Shown here piece by piece: positions 12,702 through 20,805 of a stretch of DNA of 64,000 bases; positions within the stretch are counted from its first letter, which is position 1; the number at the start of each line of letters is the position of its first letter. The translations under genes and the position numbers were made by a program. The stretch covers positions 2,356,001 to 2,420,000 of the forward strand of contig NZ_JACHVS010000001.1 in NCBI RefSeq assembly GCF_014190875.1, given 5' to 3'. Under the pieces are notes generated by a model. It saw only the letters and a list, made by a program, of their open reading frames with translations, searched no databases and was not told the origin of the DNA. Source of the DNA: Paeniglutamicibacter cryotolerans (GTDB taxonomy: Bacteria; Actinomycetota; Actinomycetes; Actinomycetales; Micrococcaceae).

Positions 12702-12803
12702 ATGGCTGCCCTGGCCGGGGCACGCCAAGCCCGGGGCAGCCTTGCACCCCCTGAAGTGGGAGTAGCCGATGACCGATCGGAATGTGCCGTTCAATCCCTA
12801 TGA
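12702..12803 (+). CDS. candidate leaderless upstream ORF overlapping the gadB start
   Basis: An ATG at the predicted transcription start opens a 33-codon frame (begins MAALAGARQARG) that ends at 12803, 34 nt inside gadB and in another frame. It runs through a hairpin whose arms (GGCTGCCC and GGGCAGCC, about 12704-12741) would be opened by a translating ribosome. It could adjust gadB translation. There is no homology evidence, so it may be chance. Confidence 0.25.
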   Translation: MAALAGARQARGSLAPPEVGVADDRSECAVQSL

Positions 12804-14190
12804 CGATGTCTATTCCAGCTCGGCGCTCCGTGCCCCGGCACCGCGCAAGGGCTTCCCCGAAGCGGAAGCCGACCCACGGGCCATCTACCAGCTGGTCCAC
12901 GACGAATTGCTGCTGGACGGGGTCTCTCGGATGAACCTGGCCACGTTCTGCTCCACCTGGATCGAGCCGGAGGCGCAGGCGCTGATGGCCGAATCCATAG
13001 ACAAGAACATCGTGGACAAGGACGAGTACCCGCAGGCAGCCGAGCTGGAAAACCGCTGCGTGCACATGCTGGCTGACCTCTTCCATGCTCCGGACCCGGC
13101 TGGCAGCATGGGCACCAGCACCATCGGTTCCAGCGAAGCGGCGATGATGAGCGGGCTGGCCGCCAAATGGCGGTGGAAGGCCAGGCGCCAGGCCGCCGGG
13201 CTGGAACATGCGACACCGAACATCGTCAGCGGTTCGGTCCAGGTCTGCTGGGAAAAGTTCGCCCGCTACTTTGATGTGGAGCTGCGTCAGGTTCCCATGA
13301 ACGACCGGTACCTGCTCACGCCCGAGGAGGTGCTCGCAGCGGTGGACGAGAACACTATTGCCGTGGTTTCCACGTTTGGCCAGACCTTCACCGGGATGTT
13401 CGAGGACGTGGCGGGCATCAGCGCCGCCCTGGACGGTTTCCAGGAACGCACCGGGCTGGATATCCCGCTGCACGTCGATGCGGCATCGGGCGGGTTCGTC
13501 GCACCCTTCTGCGCACCGGAGGTGATCTGGGATTTCCGGCTCCCGCGGGTCAAATCGATCAACGTGTCCGGGCACAAGACCGGGCTGGCGCCGCTGGGCA
13601 GCGGCTGGGCAATCTGGCGCGAGAGGGCTGACCTTCCCGAAGAGCTGATTTTCAAGGTCAACTACCTGGGCGGGGAAATGCCGACCTTCAACCTGAACTT
13701 CTCCCGGCCCGGGGGACAAGTTATCTGCTCGTACTACAACTTCCTGCGCCTGGGCCGCGAGGGCTATGCCAAGGTACAGGGCACCGCCTACGAAGTGGCC
13801 GCCTATCTGGCCCGGGAGATAGCAGCGCTGGGCCGCTTTGAGATGGTCTTCGAGGGCCAGCCGGATCATGGCATCCCGGCCGTCACCTGGAAGCATGATT
13901 CGGGGGAGCACGCGCACAGCCTGTTCGACCTGGCCGACGAGCTGCGCATGCGCGGTTGGCTGGTCCCGGCCTACACGCTGCCGCCGGCCCAGGAGGAGGT
14001 TGCCGTGCAGCGGGTCATCGTGCGGCGCGGCTTCAGCCTGGACATGGCCCAGATGCTGCTCGAGGATCTGAGCCGCGCACTGGACAAGCTCGATGCCCGC
14101 CCGCCGGCACATCCGATGCTCCCCTCGGAGGGGTCGAATTTCAACCACAATGCCACGCCCGTGGTTTCGGACGCGATGCTCGGCCGGTAG
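12769..14190 (+). CDS. gadB: glutamate decarboxylase
   Basis: PLP enzyme converting glutamate to GABA and CO2 while consuming a proton; usually tied to acid resistance or GABA metabolism. The 473 residues match the family along the full length: MGTSTIGSSEAAMMSGLA phosphate-binding region, HVDAASGGFVAPF, and the PLP lysine K270 in NVSGHKTGLAPLG. GTGGGAG (12756) precedes the ATG. There is no adjacent GABA antiporter, so it stands alone. The leader before it carries a promoter, a hairpin and a possible upstream ORF. A strong bidirectional terminator separates it from the convergent nagB. Confidence 0.95.
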   Translation: MTDRNVPFNPYDDVYSSSALRAPAPRKGFPEAEADPRAIYQLVHDELLLDGVSRMNLATFCSTWIEPEAQALMAESIDKNIVDKDEYPQAAELENRCVHMLADLFHAPDPAGSMGTSTIGSSEAAMMSGLAAKWRWKARRQAAGLEHATPNIVSGSVQVCWEKFARYFDVELRQVPMNDRYLLTPEEVLAAVDENTIAVVSTFGQTFTGMFEDVAGISAALDGFQERTGLDIPLHVDAASGGFVAPFCAPEVIWDFRLPRVKSINVSGHKTGLAPLGSGWAIWRERADLPEELIFKVNYLGGEMPTFNLNFSRPGGQVICSYYNFLRLGREGYAKVQGTAYEVAAYLAREIAALGRFEMVFEGQPDHGIPAVTWKHDSGEHAHSLFDLADELRMRGWLVPAYTLPPAQEEVAVQRVIVRRGFSLDMAQMLLEDLSRALDKLDARPPAHPMLPSEGSNFNHNATPVVSDAMLGR

Positions 14191-14195
14191 GCCCC

Positions 14196-14283
14196 GTGCG
14201 GCACCGGGGCCCTCCTCGACGACCCGGTGCCGCACGCACAGAGGCCCGCTTCCCGGTACCGGGAGGCGGGCCTCTGTGCGTGC
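14196..14283. terminator. two consecutive hairpins between convergent gadB and nagB
   Basis: The first hairpin has a perfect 13-bp stem (14196-14208 with 14223-14235). The second has a perfect 18-bp stem (14232-14249 with 14266-14283), whose loop region is itself a palindrome around GGTACC. The stems share 14232-14235, so they are mutually exclusive at the base. No T tract follows. A bidirectional terminator is the simplest reading. Confidence 0.75.
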
Positions 14284-14297
14284 GCGCTCGATAAGTC

Positions 14298-15089
14298 CTA
14301 GACGGTGACCTGGAAGCCGAGCGCCGAGGCGTCGTAGTACTCGCGGTTCCGCAGACCGGAGGCGGCGGCCTCATCGAGGCAGATCACCACGTCGGGGTGC
14401 AGCTGCAGTACCGAGGCCGGGCAGGACGCGGTCAGCGGTCCCTCGATGGCAGCCGCCACTGCCTCGGCCTTGGCGGCACCGGTGGCGATGAGCACCAGCC
14501 GGCGCGCTTCGCGCAGCGTACCCAGGCCCTGGGTGACGCAGTGGGTGGGGACGTGGCCGATACCTGCGAAGAAGCGGGCGTTGTCCTCGCGGGTCTGGTT
14601 GGCCAGACGCATGATCCGGGTACGTGATGCCAGCGAGGATCCGGGCTCGTTGAAGCCCACATGGCCGTTGGTGCCGATGCCCAGGATCTGTACGTCAATG
14701 CCGCCCACCGCGGCGATCTTCGCGTCGTAGGCGGCGGCGGCGGCGGCGATCTCCGCGCGCGCGGCGCCCATGCCATCGGGCACGTTCAGGTTGGCTTCGG
14801 GCAAGCCGATGACCTTGCAGACATCGTTGAGCAGGGTCTGGCGGTAGGACTGTTCCCGGTCGGGTGCGATCCCGATGTATTCGTCGAGGGCGAAGCCCAG
14901 CGTTTCGGAGAAATCGACGTCACCGCGGGCCACGGCGGCGGCGAGCTCGGCGTAGAGCCCCAGCGGGGAGGACCCGGTGGCCAGTCCGAGCACCAGCCGA
15001 TGGCCATCGACGCGCCGCAGCCCGTCCAACACGGCGTCCGCGGCACGTTTTGCCGCCTCAGCGGGGTCCTGGGCAATCAGTACTTCCAT
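14298..15089 (-). CDS. nagB: glucosamine-6-phosphate deaminase
   Basis: Converts glucosamine-6-P to fructose-6-P and ammonia, the exit step of amino-sugar catabolism. 263 residues starting MEVLIAQDP at 15089; the longer open frame upstream has no support. Motifs: LGLATGSSPLGLY, FALDEYIGI with the catalytic Asp, and GIGTNGHVGFNEPGS with the active-site His. It is the last gene of the minus-strand operon from 21957, 22 bp after the ROK kinase. Its presence sets the pathway as N-acetylglucosamine or chitooligosaccharide use. Confidence 0.95.
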   Translation of the reverse strand: MEVLIAQDPAEAAKRAADAVLDGLRRVDGHRLVLGLATGSSPLGLYAELAAAVARGDVDFSETLGFALDEYIGIAPDREQSYRQTLLNDVCKVIGLPEANLNVPDGMGAARAEIAAAAAAYDAKIAAVGGIDVQILGIGTNGHVGFNEPGSSLASRTRIMRLANQTREDNARFFAGIGHVPTHCVTQGLGTLREARRLVLIATGAAKAEAVAAAIEGPLTASCPASVLQLHPDVVICLDEAAASGLRNREYYDASALGFQVTV

Positions 15090-15111
15090 AACCTCTGTCA
15101 ATCCTTTGTTG

Positions 15112-16041
15112 TTAGGTGTGGTGCGGCAGCAATGCGGCACCCAGGGCAGCCACCGGAACGTCTGAGGGCAGCAACTCGAACCGTTCGGCGAGACCCAGCG
15201 AGGAAACGAATTCGGAGGAGTCGGCACGGCGGTCCAATTCCGAGCGTATACCGTCCCTCAGCGCCGGTCCCAATGCGACCAGTCCGCCGCCGAGCACTAT
15301 CCGGTCGGCACCGGTGGTCAGCACGAGCAGCTGCAGCGACAGCGCGATTCCGGTGCACAGGACCCGTGCGGCGGCCGCCGCCTGCTCGTCGCCGGCGGCG
15401 CCGGCAGCGAACGGATCGCGGCCCCGGGGCTGGGCCCAGAGCCGGTCCAGGGCCGAACCCGAGGCGAGGGTTTCCAGGCAGCCGGTCTGGCCGCATTTGC
15501 ACCGGGCATCCCCGCCCATGGGCAGGTGTCCGATTTCCCCGACGACGCCGTCGAGGCCGCGCAGGACTTCTCCGTCGCGGACCACGGCGGCGGCCAGACC
15601 GGTGCCGATGTTCAGGTAGGCCAGGGTCCGGTGGGTCGTGGCGCGGTACAGCCCGGTTCCCGGGCCGCGCAGGCCCGTGCGGGCCGCCATCAGCTGGTCG
15701 GCGCCCAGCGCTGCCGCCTTCACGTCGTTTTCGACCGCCACCGCGTAGCCCAGTTCGGCCTCGAGCTCGACGGCGAGGTTCAGCCCCGTGACCCCCAGGT
15801 TCACCGCATGGCGGACCATGCCGGTGGATGGTTCGACGAGGCCCGGCATACAGGCCCCGGCGGATGCCGGCCGGATCGAACCGGTCTCGGCGATGGCTTG
15901 GCGGGCCAGTGCGGCCGCCACCTGGACCACCTGGCGTGGACCGTATCCGGAGCGGGCCGTGCACAGCGCCGCCACCGTCCCGTCGTCGCGCACGATGGCC
16001 GCGGCCGTCTTGGTTCCGCCGATGTCCAGACCCAGCCTCAT
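15112..16041 (-). CDS. ROK-family sugar kinase, probably N-acetylglucosamine kinase
   Basis: 309 residues. N-terminal ATP-binding motif DIGGTKTAAAIV, no helix-turn-helix, so a kinase and not a regulator. The ROK zinc motif CKCGQTGCLE is intact, preceded by GEIGHLPMG. Its start overlaps the GH3 stop (ATGA). Between an N-acetylhexosaminidase gene and nagB the likely substrate is GlcNAc, giving GlcNAc-6-P; glucose or glucosamine remain possible. Confidence 0.88.
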   Translation of the reverse strand: MRLGLDIGGTKTAAAIVRDDGTVAALCTARSGYGPRQVVQVAAALARQAIAETGSIRPASAGACMPGLVEPSTGMVRHAVNLGVTGLNLAVELEAELGYAVAVENDVKAAALGADQLMAARTGLRGPGTGLYRATTHRTLAYLNIGTGLAAAVVRDGEVLRGLDGVVGEIGHLPMGGDARCKCGQTGCLETLASGSALDRLWAQPRGRDPFAAGAAGDEQAAAAARVLCTGIALSLQLLVLTTGADRIVLGGGLVALGPALRDGIRSELDRRADSSEFVSSLGLAERFELLPSDVPVAALGAALLPHHT

Positions 16042-17459
16042 GTCGCCACGTCCACGTCCACGGATCCGAGCAGCTGGGCCAGGGCGCGGGAAACGGAGAG
16101 CGAGGCGCCAAAGGTCACCACGTCGGCATTGCCCCGCGGCCAGCCGCATTCGACGACCAGCACCCGGTGTCCAGCGCGGGACAAGCGGTCCCGCACTGCC
16201 CACAGCGGGTGGTCGGCGTCGAGGTTCCGGCCAATCAGCGCGACCTTCTCCCCACCGCCAAGCTGCTCCTCGGTGCGCCCGCCACCGGTGGCGGCCGGCC
16301 CCCAGGGCACGGAGCCGACGGCCATGTTCGCGGCCGAATCGACCTGTATCAGGGCCGCCGGGGCGGGATCCGCGATCCAGCCGGACACCGTATCGCAGAG
16401 TTCGAACGCCGTGGCGATGACCTCCGCGGTTGGCACCGTCCCACCGCTCTGCGGGGACCCCGCGGGGAAGGCCCCGGCCAGCACGGCGGTGCGTCGGGCA
16501 GCGTCTTGCAGGCGTTCGATCGGCAACCGGTCCGAGGCCACCGCGGCGACGATGGCGTCCAGACAGTGCGTGTAGGTTTCTTCGGTGGTTTCCGAACCGA
16601 GGCAGAGCAGGTCCGCCCCGGCGGCCAGGGCGCGGACGGCGGCCTCGGGGATCCCGGTGTCCGCGCTGGCTCCGGCCATGTCCAGGGCATCGGTGATGAC
16701 GGCGCCCGTGAAGCCCATCGAGGTGCGCAGCAGGTCGCCCAGGATCGCGCTCGAGAAGGTGGCTGGATTCACCGGGTCCAGCGCATCGACCAGGATGTGG
16801 CTGGTCATGATGCTGGCGCCGTTGCAGGTCACCACGGCCCGGAACGGGGCCAGTTCGCGCTCGTGAAGCAGTGCGGCATCGACATCCAGGCGCGGCAGGG
16901 CCAGGTGCGAGTCGGTGGCAGTGTCCCCGTGGCCGGGGAAGTGCTTGGAGCACGATGCCACGCCTGCCCCCTCGATCCCGCGGATCCAGGCGCTGGTGTG
17001 GGCGGCGACCAGCCCGGGGTCCGCCCCGAAGCTGCGTACGCCGATGACGGGGTTTTCCGGGGTGGAGTTAACATCGGCATCGGGGGCCAGGTTCAGATTG
17101 ATTCCGTAGCCGGCCAGCTCGGCGCCGATGGCCGCCGCGCTGGCCTCGGTCAGCGCCGGGTCGTTGATCCGCCCCAGCAAGGCGTTTCCGGGCTGGTTGG
17201 AGCCGGTGAGGTAGTGCAGGCGGGTGACGTCCCCACCCTCCTCGTCTACGGCAAGCAGCAGGTCCGGGGCCAGTGAGCGCAGTTCGGCGCAGAGTTCGCG
17301 CAACTGCGTGGAGGATTCGAGATTCGTTCCGTAGAGGGCGATGGAGGCCAGCCCGCCGGCCAGCGCGCGGGCCACCCACGCGGGGGTGGTGGTACCGCTG
17401 AAGCCGGGCATCAGCGTGCCGGCGGCGAGGACCCGTGGGTCGGTGGTGGGAGTCGACAT
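16038..17459 (-). CDS. glycoside hydrolase family 3, NagZ-like beta-N-acetylhexosaminidase
   Basis: 473 residues starting MSTPTTDPRVLAAG. It carries the GH3 subfamily signature KHFPGHGDTATDSH (catalytic His loop of NagZ) and VITDALDMAG with the expected nucleophile Asp. No signal peptide, so it acts in the cytosol on imported oligosaccharides, releasing GlcNAc for the kinase downstream. The family also contains GlcNAc phosphorylases (Nag3 type); if it were one, GlcNAc-1-P would form and the kinase would be partly redundant. It lies 2 bp after the permease gene. Confidence 0.88.
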   Translation of the reverse strand: MSTPTTDPRVLAAGTLMPGFSGTTTPAWVARALAGGLASIALYGTNLESSTQLRELCAELRSLAPDLLLAVDEEGGDVTRLHYLTGSNQPGNALLGRINDPALTEASAAAIGAELAGYGINLNLAPDADVNSTPENPVIGVRSFGADPGLVAAHTSAWIRGIEGAGVASCSKHFPGHGDTATDSHLALPRLDVDAALLHERELAPFRAVVTCNGASIMTSHILVDALDPVNPATFSSAILGDLLRTSMGFTGAVITDALDMAGASADTGIPEAAVRALAAGADLLCLGSETTEETYTHCLDAIVAAVASDRLPIERLQDAARRTAVLAGAFPAGSPQSGGTVPTAEVIATAFELCDTVSGWIADPAPAALIQVDSAANMAVGSVPWGPAATGGGRTEEQLGGGEKVALIGRNLDADHPLWAVRDRLSRAGHRVLVVECGWPRGNADVVTFGASLSVSRALAQLLGSVDVDVAT

Positions 17460-17461
17460 GG

Positions 17462-18304
17462 TTAGCCTTTCACCGCGCCGCCGACGAGCCCGGAGCTCAT
17501 CTTGGACTGGACCAGGAGGAAGAAGATGATGACGGGGACTGCGACCAGCGTCGAGGCCGCCATGACCATTCCCCAGTCGGTTTCGCGGGTGGCGCTTGAT
17601 TGCACGAAGCCGCGCAGCCACAACGGCAATGTCTGGTTCTCGCCGTCCATGAGCACCAGCGCGACGGTGAACTCGTTCCAGGCCTGCAGGAATGCGTAGA
17701 CGCCGGAGGCGACCAGCCCCGGAGCCAGCAGCGGGAAGGTGATGCGCAGGAAGGCCTGCGTACGCGAGAGCCCGTCGACCATGGCAGCCTCCTCCAGCTC
17801 GGCGGGGACGCCGGCGACGAATCCACGCAGCATCCAGATGGTGAATGGCACCACTGCCGCTGTATAGAGCACGGTCAGCCCAATCACGTTGTTGAGCATG
17901 CCCACTGAGGACATCATCTTGTACTGGGCGATGAACATGCCCTCGGCGGGGAGCATCTGGATCAGCAGCAGGGCCAGGATGAAGGACTTGCGGCCCTTGA
18001 AACGGAACCGGGAAATGGCCAGCGCGCCGAGGAAGGCAATGAACAGCACGATCGCCACCGTGCTCAGCGTGACGGTCAGCGAGATGCCCAGGGCGGTGAA
18101 GAAGCTGCCATCGTTGTGCTTGAAGACCGAGGTGAAGTTGTCCAGCGAGCCGCCGAAGGGCAGGAATGTCGGGGTGAGGGACTGCAGCGTGGAATTCGGC
18201 AGCAGGGAGGAATTCAGCATCCAGTACACCGGGAAGGCCCAAGCCAGGGCAATGACCACGGCGAGCAGGGTGTAGAAGCTGGTGGCGACGGATTTCAGGC
18301 TCAT
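17462..18304 (-). CDS. sugar ABC transporter permease (MalG type)
   Basis: 280 residues, six predicted membrane helices, with the EAA loop (ELEEAAMVDGLSRTQAF) that docks the ATPase. It forms the membrane channel with the permease encoded 1 bp upstream. No ATPase gene is in the operon, which is usual for actinobacterial CUT1 importers that share one MsiK-type ATPase encoded elsewhere. Confidence 0.93.
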   Translation of the reverse strand: MSLKSVATSFYTLLAVVIALAWAFPVYWMLNSSLLPNSTLQSLTPTFLPFGGSLDNFTSVFKHNDGSFFTALGISLTVTLSTVAIVLFIAFLGALAISRFRFKGRKSFILALLLIQMLPAEGMFIAQYKMMSSVGMLNNVIGLTVLYTAAVVPFTIWMLRGFVAGVPAELEEAAMVDGLSRTQAFLRITFPLLAPGLVASGVYAFLQAWNEFTVALVLMDGENQTLPLWLRGFVQSSATRETDWGMVMAASTLVAVPVIIFFLLVQSKMSSGLVGGAVKG

Positions 18305-18305
18305 G

Positions 18306-19268
18306 TTAGTTTTCCTCCTTCATCAGCGAGCGTACGTAGTACCAGCTGATGGCAACGGTGATGATGAGCATGAGGATCGATACGGCGCTGGCCGTTCCGA
18401 AGTCCCCTGACCCAACACCCAGTTGGTAGATATAGGTGCCGAGCATGTTGGTTTCGCTGGCCGTGCCGCCGGCCTCCTGCAGCAGTTTGATCTGGGTAAA
18501 GACGCGCAGGTCCCAGATCAGCTGCAGCAGCAGCACGATCGAAAGCACCGGTGCAATCAACGGCATCACAATCAGCCGGGTCCGCTGCCAGCCGGTGGCG
18601 CCGTCCATTTCGGCGGCTTCGAGGACCTCGGCCGAGACCTGGGTAAGCCCGGCGTAGATGCTCAGCGCAACAAAAGGGACGGACATCCAGACTACGATGA
18701 CCACGGCGATGGCAAAGAAGGTCACCGGACTGGCCAGCCAGTTGTGTCCAATGGAGTCGGCACCGAACTTGTCCAGCACCCAGTTCAGCACGCCGCGGCG
18801 CCAGTCGACCAGCCAGATCCAGACGGTCATGGTCGCGACCACGGGCATCGACCAGGCCAGCAGCATGGCGATCTGGAGGATGAGCCGGGCAGCGGTGCCG
18901 ACGCGCTTCATCAGCATCGCCAGGCCGCCGCCGATGGCAACCGTGGAGAAGGCGCAGATCAGGCAGAAGAGCAGCGAGCGTCCCAGCACGACCCACAGGT
19001 ACGGGTCCTGGAGAAGGGCGATGTAGTTGGCGAAGCCGACCCATTCCGGTGCGGCGCCGAACTGCTGCAGCAGGCCGAATTTCTTGAAGCTGGTGATGAA
19101 CTGCCAGCCGATCGGGTACCCCAGTGCGGCCATCAGGACCACGATCGAGGGAAGGATCAGCAGCACCGGTGCAACCCACGTGCGCTTCTTCCGGGGTGTC
19201 TTCAGCTGCGCGGCGGGTGTCTCGACCCTTTGCCTGGCTTGGGGTGGTGCCGGGGCATTCGTGGACAT
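18306..19268 (-). CDS. sugar ABC transporter permease (MalF type)
   Basis: 320 residues with a 40-residue cytoplasmic N-terminus rich in Pro, Gln and basic residues, then about six helices and the EAA loop (LEAAEMDGATGWQRTRL). Partner of the permease that follows 1 bp later. A hairpin between this gene and the binding-protein gene probably lowers its expression relative to the binding protein. Confidence 0.93.
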   Translation of the reverse strand: MSTNAPAPPQARQRVETPAAQLKTPRKKRTWVAPVLLILPSIVVLMAALGYPIGWQFITSFKKFGLLQQFGAAPEWVGFANYIALLQDPYLWVVLGRSLLFCLICAFSTVAIGGGLAMLMKRVGTAARLILQIAMLLAWSMPVVATMTVWIWLVDWRRGVLNWVLDKFGADSIGHNWLASPVTFFAIAVVIVVWMSVPFVALSIYAGLTQVSAEVLEAAEMDGATGWQRTRLIVMPLIAPVLSIVLLLQLIWDLRVFTQIKLLQEAGGTASETNMLGTYIYQLGVGSGDFGTASAVSILMLIITVAISWYYVRSLMKEEN

Positions 19269-19316
19269 GGTGGGCCTTTCGGTGCGGCGCTGGCCGGTAA
19301 AGCGGAGAGGGCATTA

Positions 19317-19352
19317 AAACGGTGACCGGGAACGAATCCCCGGCCACCGTTT
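19317..19352 (-). terminator. intercistronic hairpin between binding protein and permeases
   Basis: Arms AAACGGTG-x-CCGGG and CCCGG-x-CACCGTTT form a 13-bp stem with one mismatch. It sits just 3' of the binding-protein stop within the operon. Such hairpins usually act as partial terminators or mRNA stabilisers that raise binding protein over permease levels. Confidence 0.6.
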
Positions 19353-19357
19353 GAGGG

Positions 19358-20734
19358 TTATTTCAGGTTGAGCATCGGGGTGATCTTGGCATCGTACTCG
19401 GCGGCCAGGGCCGGCAGGTCGCTGCTGTCACGGAGCTTGCCGAAGAACTCTTCCATGATCATCTTGCTTTCGACCGTGGCCCACCCCGGCGCGGCGGGGG
19501 TCAGCTTCGAGTTGGAAGCGGAGGCAACCAGTGCCTTGGCGAACTGGTCGGTGCCCAGTGCCTCAACGTAGTCGGAGTTTGCCGGGCCCAGGCCGGCCTT
19601 GCCGAGCATGCTCTGGTAGTCGGAGGAGAAGATGATGCGCATCAGTTCCTTGGACAGTTCGGGGTTCTGCGATTGTGCGGAGATGCCGATGTTGGAACCG
19701 CCAGCAAAGACCGGTGCCGGCTTGCCGTCGTTGCCCGGCAGGACCAGCGTGCCGAACTTCTTATCGTTCCATTCGCGGATGTCCTTGCCGGTCTTCGGGT
19801 CCTTGACCGAATCGCCGATGGACCAGTGCGCCCAACCCGGTGCCATGATGGTGGCTGCGGCGAGCGAGGTCTTGCCGGTGGGCTTGCCGTTCTCGTCCAG
19901 GATCTGGTCGGCGTCGTTGATGTAGAGCCAAGGGGAGACATCCTTGGCGTCTGCCGGTGCCTTGGAAGCGTTCTTGTAGATGTCCTGCAGCTGTTCCAGG
20001 CCCTTGATCGTGTTCGGATCCGAGAGCGTGGAGACCCACTGGCCGTTGTCCTTCTTGGCCAGATCGCCGCCGTTGGCGAAGATCCAGGAAATGCCGTTGC
20101 GCCAGTCCTGGCCGCCGAGGAAGAACCCGGAGAAGTCCTTGATGTCGCGAGGGTTCTTCTCGGTGATGGTCTTCACCGCAGCGTTGAATTCATCGAGGGT
20201 CGTGGGAGTTTCGACGCCCGCTTCCTTCCACAGGTCCGTGCGCGTAAACATGAATCGCGAGCCGAAGTAGTAGGGAAGGGTGAACTTCTTCTCATCGACG
20301 GCGCCGGCAGCAACGAAGGAGGGCAGCAGTTTGCCGCCGCCCAATTCCGTGTACATGTCCGAGATGTCCAGGAACGCGTTGGCATAGGTGAAGGTCGGCG
20401 AGGTGGTGTTTCCGACCTCCACGACGTCCGGGGTGTTCTTCGGATCGGGCATGGCGGTGAGCATCTTGGCGACGACATCGCCCCAGCCCTGCTCCTCGAT
20501 CTTCAGCGTGGCACCGGTGTTCTTCTTGAACGTATCGGTGAGGTAGGTGCGCAGCTCGGGGCCGGTATCGCCGCCATTGAGCCACAGGGTAATGCTCTTG
20601 CCCGAGTTGTCGACGGGCGCTTCCTGGCTGGCGGGACTCGTGTTGGAGGCAGTCGGTGCTGTCGATCCGCCACAGGCGGACAACATCAGCGCCGCGGCTG
20701 CGGTCATTGCCGCAATGCCGAGGAACTTCTTCAT
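19358..20734 (-). CDS. extracellular sugar-binding lipoprotein of the ABC importer
   Basis: 458 residues starting MKKFLGIAAMTAAAALM. Signal peptide with lipobox LSAC (Cys21), so membrane-anchored outside the cell. A Ser/Thr/Pro-rich tether is followed by a family 1 sugar-binding fold (ITLWLNGGDTGPELRTYLTD). Context (GH3 hexosaminidase, ROK kinase, nagB) suggests GlcNAc, chitobiose or longer chitin oligomers, comparable to DasA or NgcE, but ligand specificity cannot be read from sequence. Confidence 0.92.
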   Translation of the reverse strand: MKKFLGIAAMTAAAALMLSACGGSTAPTASNTSPASQEAPVDNSGKSITLWLNGGDTGPELRTYLTDTFKKNTGATLKIEEQGWGDVVAKMLTAMPDPKNTPDVVEVGNTTSPTFTYANAFLDISDMYTELGGGKLLPSFVAAGAVDEKKFTLPYYFGSRFMFTRTDLWKEAGVETPTTLDEFNAAVKTITEKNPRDIKDFSGFFLGGQDWRNGISWIFANGGDLAKKDNGQWVSTLSDPNTIKGLEQLQDIYKNASKAPADAKDVSPWLYINDADQILDENGKPTGKTSLAAATIMAPGWAHWSIGDSVKDPKTGKDIREWNDKKFGTLVLPGNDGKPAPVFAGGSNIGISAQSQNPELSKELMRIIFSSDYQSMLGKAGLGPANSDYVEALGTDQFAKALVASASNSKLTPAAPGWATVESKMIMEEFFGKLRDSSDLPALAAEYDAKITPMLNLK

Positions 20735-20757
20735 GGTGATCCTTTCGAAGGGGGTAT

Positions 20758-20778
20758 GGGACCGAAGCTGACGGTCCC
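20758..20778. promoter_or_regulatory. inverted repeat between ROK regulator and binding-protein genes
   Basis: GGGACCG and CGGTCCC flank a 7-nt loop. It lies 24 bp upstream of the binding-protein start and downstream of the regulator. It could be a weak terminator of the regulator transcript or an operator. Confidence 0.4.
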
Positions 20779-20805
20779 GTGCGAAGGGTCTAGCGAGGAG
20801 GCGGA

